A stretch of 64,000 nt of DNA from NCBI RefSeq assembly GCF_009696615.1, contig NZ_VULO01000001.1, positions 62,001-126,000 on the forward strand, written 5' to 3'. The notes beneath the pieces were generated by a model. That model ran no database searches and was not told the DNA's origin. It saw only the letters and a list, made by a program, of their open reading frames with translations. Below, piece after piece: positions 63,140-64,000 of this stretch (position 1 is its first letter; each line of letters opens with the position of its first letter). Made by a program: the position numbers and the translations under genes. The DNA comes from Scrofimicrobium canadense. GTDB taxonomy: Bacteria > Actinomycetota > Actinomycetes > Actinomycetales > Actinomycetaceae.

Positions 63140-64000
63140 ACGCCCAGGCGGCGCTTCACATACTGGTTGTGGTGGTATTGTCGCTCACACTGTTGGCAAT
63201 GGCGGAACGCCTGCACAGTTACCGCGCGGCCAAAGTACGCATGGGTGTTCCACAGACGCGCTTTCGCCGGAGAAAACGCGCCGTGGGGGATAGTGATGAA
63301 CTAGCAATGATGGCAATGGAAGTTGTCACTCGGTTGCGTGCTGGAAGTACCGTGCCTCAGGCGTGGGGTAAGACGTGGAGCCGTCACCGTGATGGTGAGA
63401 CGGTTTCTCTTGATGTTTCAGGGGTGCCAGAAATCCAGTGTGAGTGCCCACGGCAACGAAGCAAGAAACGCATGTGGCAACGAGCATGGGATGCAATAGC
63501 CGCGGCGTGTAAGTTTTCGTTCTTGTCAGGAGCGCCTTTAGCTGATGTTCTTGAAGTGATTGCTGAGGGTATTAGTCAAGACGTGAAAGCAAGAGAAGCA
63601 CAAAATCGGGCCTTCACGGGTCCCATGCTTTCGGCGAGGGTTCTCGCGGCATTACCCGTCATTGCTGTTATTGGGGGTGAGGCGTTAGGGGCTGGTTCGC
63701 TGCAATGGTTTGTCATGCACCCGCTGGGACGGTTGTGCTGTGTATGCGGTGTTGTCATGCTTGCGAGCGGGGTCGCTGTCGGATGGCATCTTGTCGGCAA
63801 AGCTAGGCGCGCCGCCCAAGAGCGCTTAGAAGGGACCTTGCTGTGTGACCTAGCTGGGGCAGGACTCAAAACGGGGGCAAGCCTACCGTTGGTGCTTTCC
63901 CATATGGCAGCAGCTGCAGAAATGGCAACCCTAGAGGTGACAGCCAAGCAACTCCTGATGGGATCGCCGTGGGACTTTGCTTGGGAAGCCGATGAACGAA
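63136..64000 (+). CDS. tadB: TadB-like inner-membrane platform protein (partial, runs off the end)
   Basis: The frame starts with GTG 63136, overlapping the tadA stop, and remains open to the last base. The 288 visible residues begin with a hydrophobic helix (LHILVVVVLSLTLLAMA). The T2SSF-type helical domain follows (ELAMMAMEVVTRLRAGSTVP, SFLSGAPLADVLEVIAEGIS), with further membrane helices VLAALPVIAVIGGEALG and LCCVCGVVMLASGVAVG. The family normally has about 250-310 residues with one or two T2SSF domains. The 3' end lies outside the window. Confidence 0.85.
   Translation, partial: MNAQAALHILVVVVLSLTLLAMAERLHSYRAAKVRMGVPQTRFRRRKRAVGDSDELAMMAMEVVTRLRAGSTVPQAWGKTWSRHRDGETVSLDVSGVPEIQCECPRQRSKKRMWQRAWDAIAAACKFSFLSGAPLADVLEVIAEGISQDVKAREAQNRAFTGPMLSARVLAALPVIAVIGGEALGAGSLQWFVMHPLGRLCCVCGVVMLASGVAVGWHLVGKARRAAQERLEGTLLCDLAGAGLKTGASLPLVLSHMAAAAEMATLEVTAKQLLMGSPWDFAWEADER

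Overview
The window is chromosomal DNA of a moderate-GC actinobacterium. A WhiB-family regulator sits in a whiB4 / class A PBP / metallophosphoesterase / Crp / Nth block resembling the mycobacterial order. Other markers are a GTP-type PEP carboxykinase, sortase and pilin genes with LPFTG signals, a tad pilus locus and a type I-E CRISPR repeat. Together they suggest a member or relative of the Actinomycetaceae (Arcanobacterium/Trueperella/Actinomyces-like). The genus is inference and cannot be fixed from the sequence alone.

Layout. 0.2-3.1 kb: PAP2 phosphatase, a membrane protein, a GNAT acetyltransferase and a small alarmone synthetase. 3.3-5.3 kb: tRNA-Ser, tRNA-Thr, two broken genes joined head-to-head, and a CsbD-like stress protein. 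5.4-11.4 kb: FMN reductase, a GH13 glucosidase divergent from its probable TetR repressor, a broken nfeD-like gene before a flotillin, and a flavin-binding split-barrel protein. 11.4-16.3 kb: a Cys-containing HTH regulator followed by two membrane proteins and a three-cupredoxin copper nitrite reductase, a likely nitrite/NO module. 16.9-21.5 kb: a decaying sortase/pilin locus in which every gene is frameshifted or truncated. 21.5-32.1 kb: housekeeping and metabolic genes (mntH, mutarotase-like, exonuclease, hom, 3-methyladenine glycosylase, Bcr/CflA efflux, pckG, DUF47-pit). 32.1-37.8 kb: a DUF559-fold protein bracketed by 58-bp repeats, mutT1-like and ppk. 38-53.3 kb: an accessory region with ABC-transporter remnants, a PD-(D/E)XK protein, hipBA, an orphan type I-E CRISPR array, a methyltransferase with one nonsense codon, and a roughly 5.8-kb island in tRNA-Pro carrying one 1,700-residue type ISP-like restriction-modification protein. 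53.4-64 kb: kinase, metallophosphoesterase, class A PBP, whiB, DUF4177, crp and nth, then the start of a tad locus (CpaE-like, tadA, tadB) that runs off the end.

Two dispersed intergenic repeat families run through the window. One is exactly 58 bp long (four copies). The other is about 50 bp and contains ATGACCCCGTACG (four loci, three of them close to tRNA genes). Single-base lesions are numerous in surface and transport genes, several of them in homopolymers, so the read support of those positions should be checked before they are taken as biological decay.

The most unusual items are the nuclease-fold gene lying between two direct 58-bp repeats, the tRNA-Pro restriction island with a duplicated 32-bp att-like sequence, the split multicopper-oxidase/nitrite-reductase locus, the orphan CRISPR array that ends in a cut repeat, and the hipBA promoter set inside a long inverted repeat.
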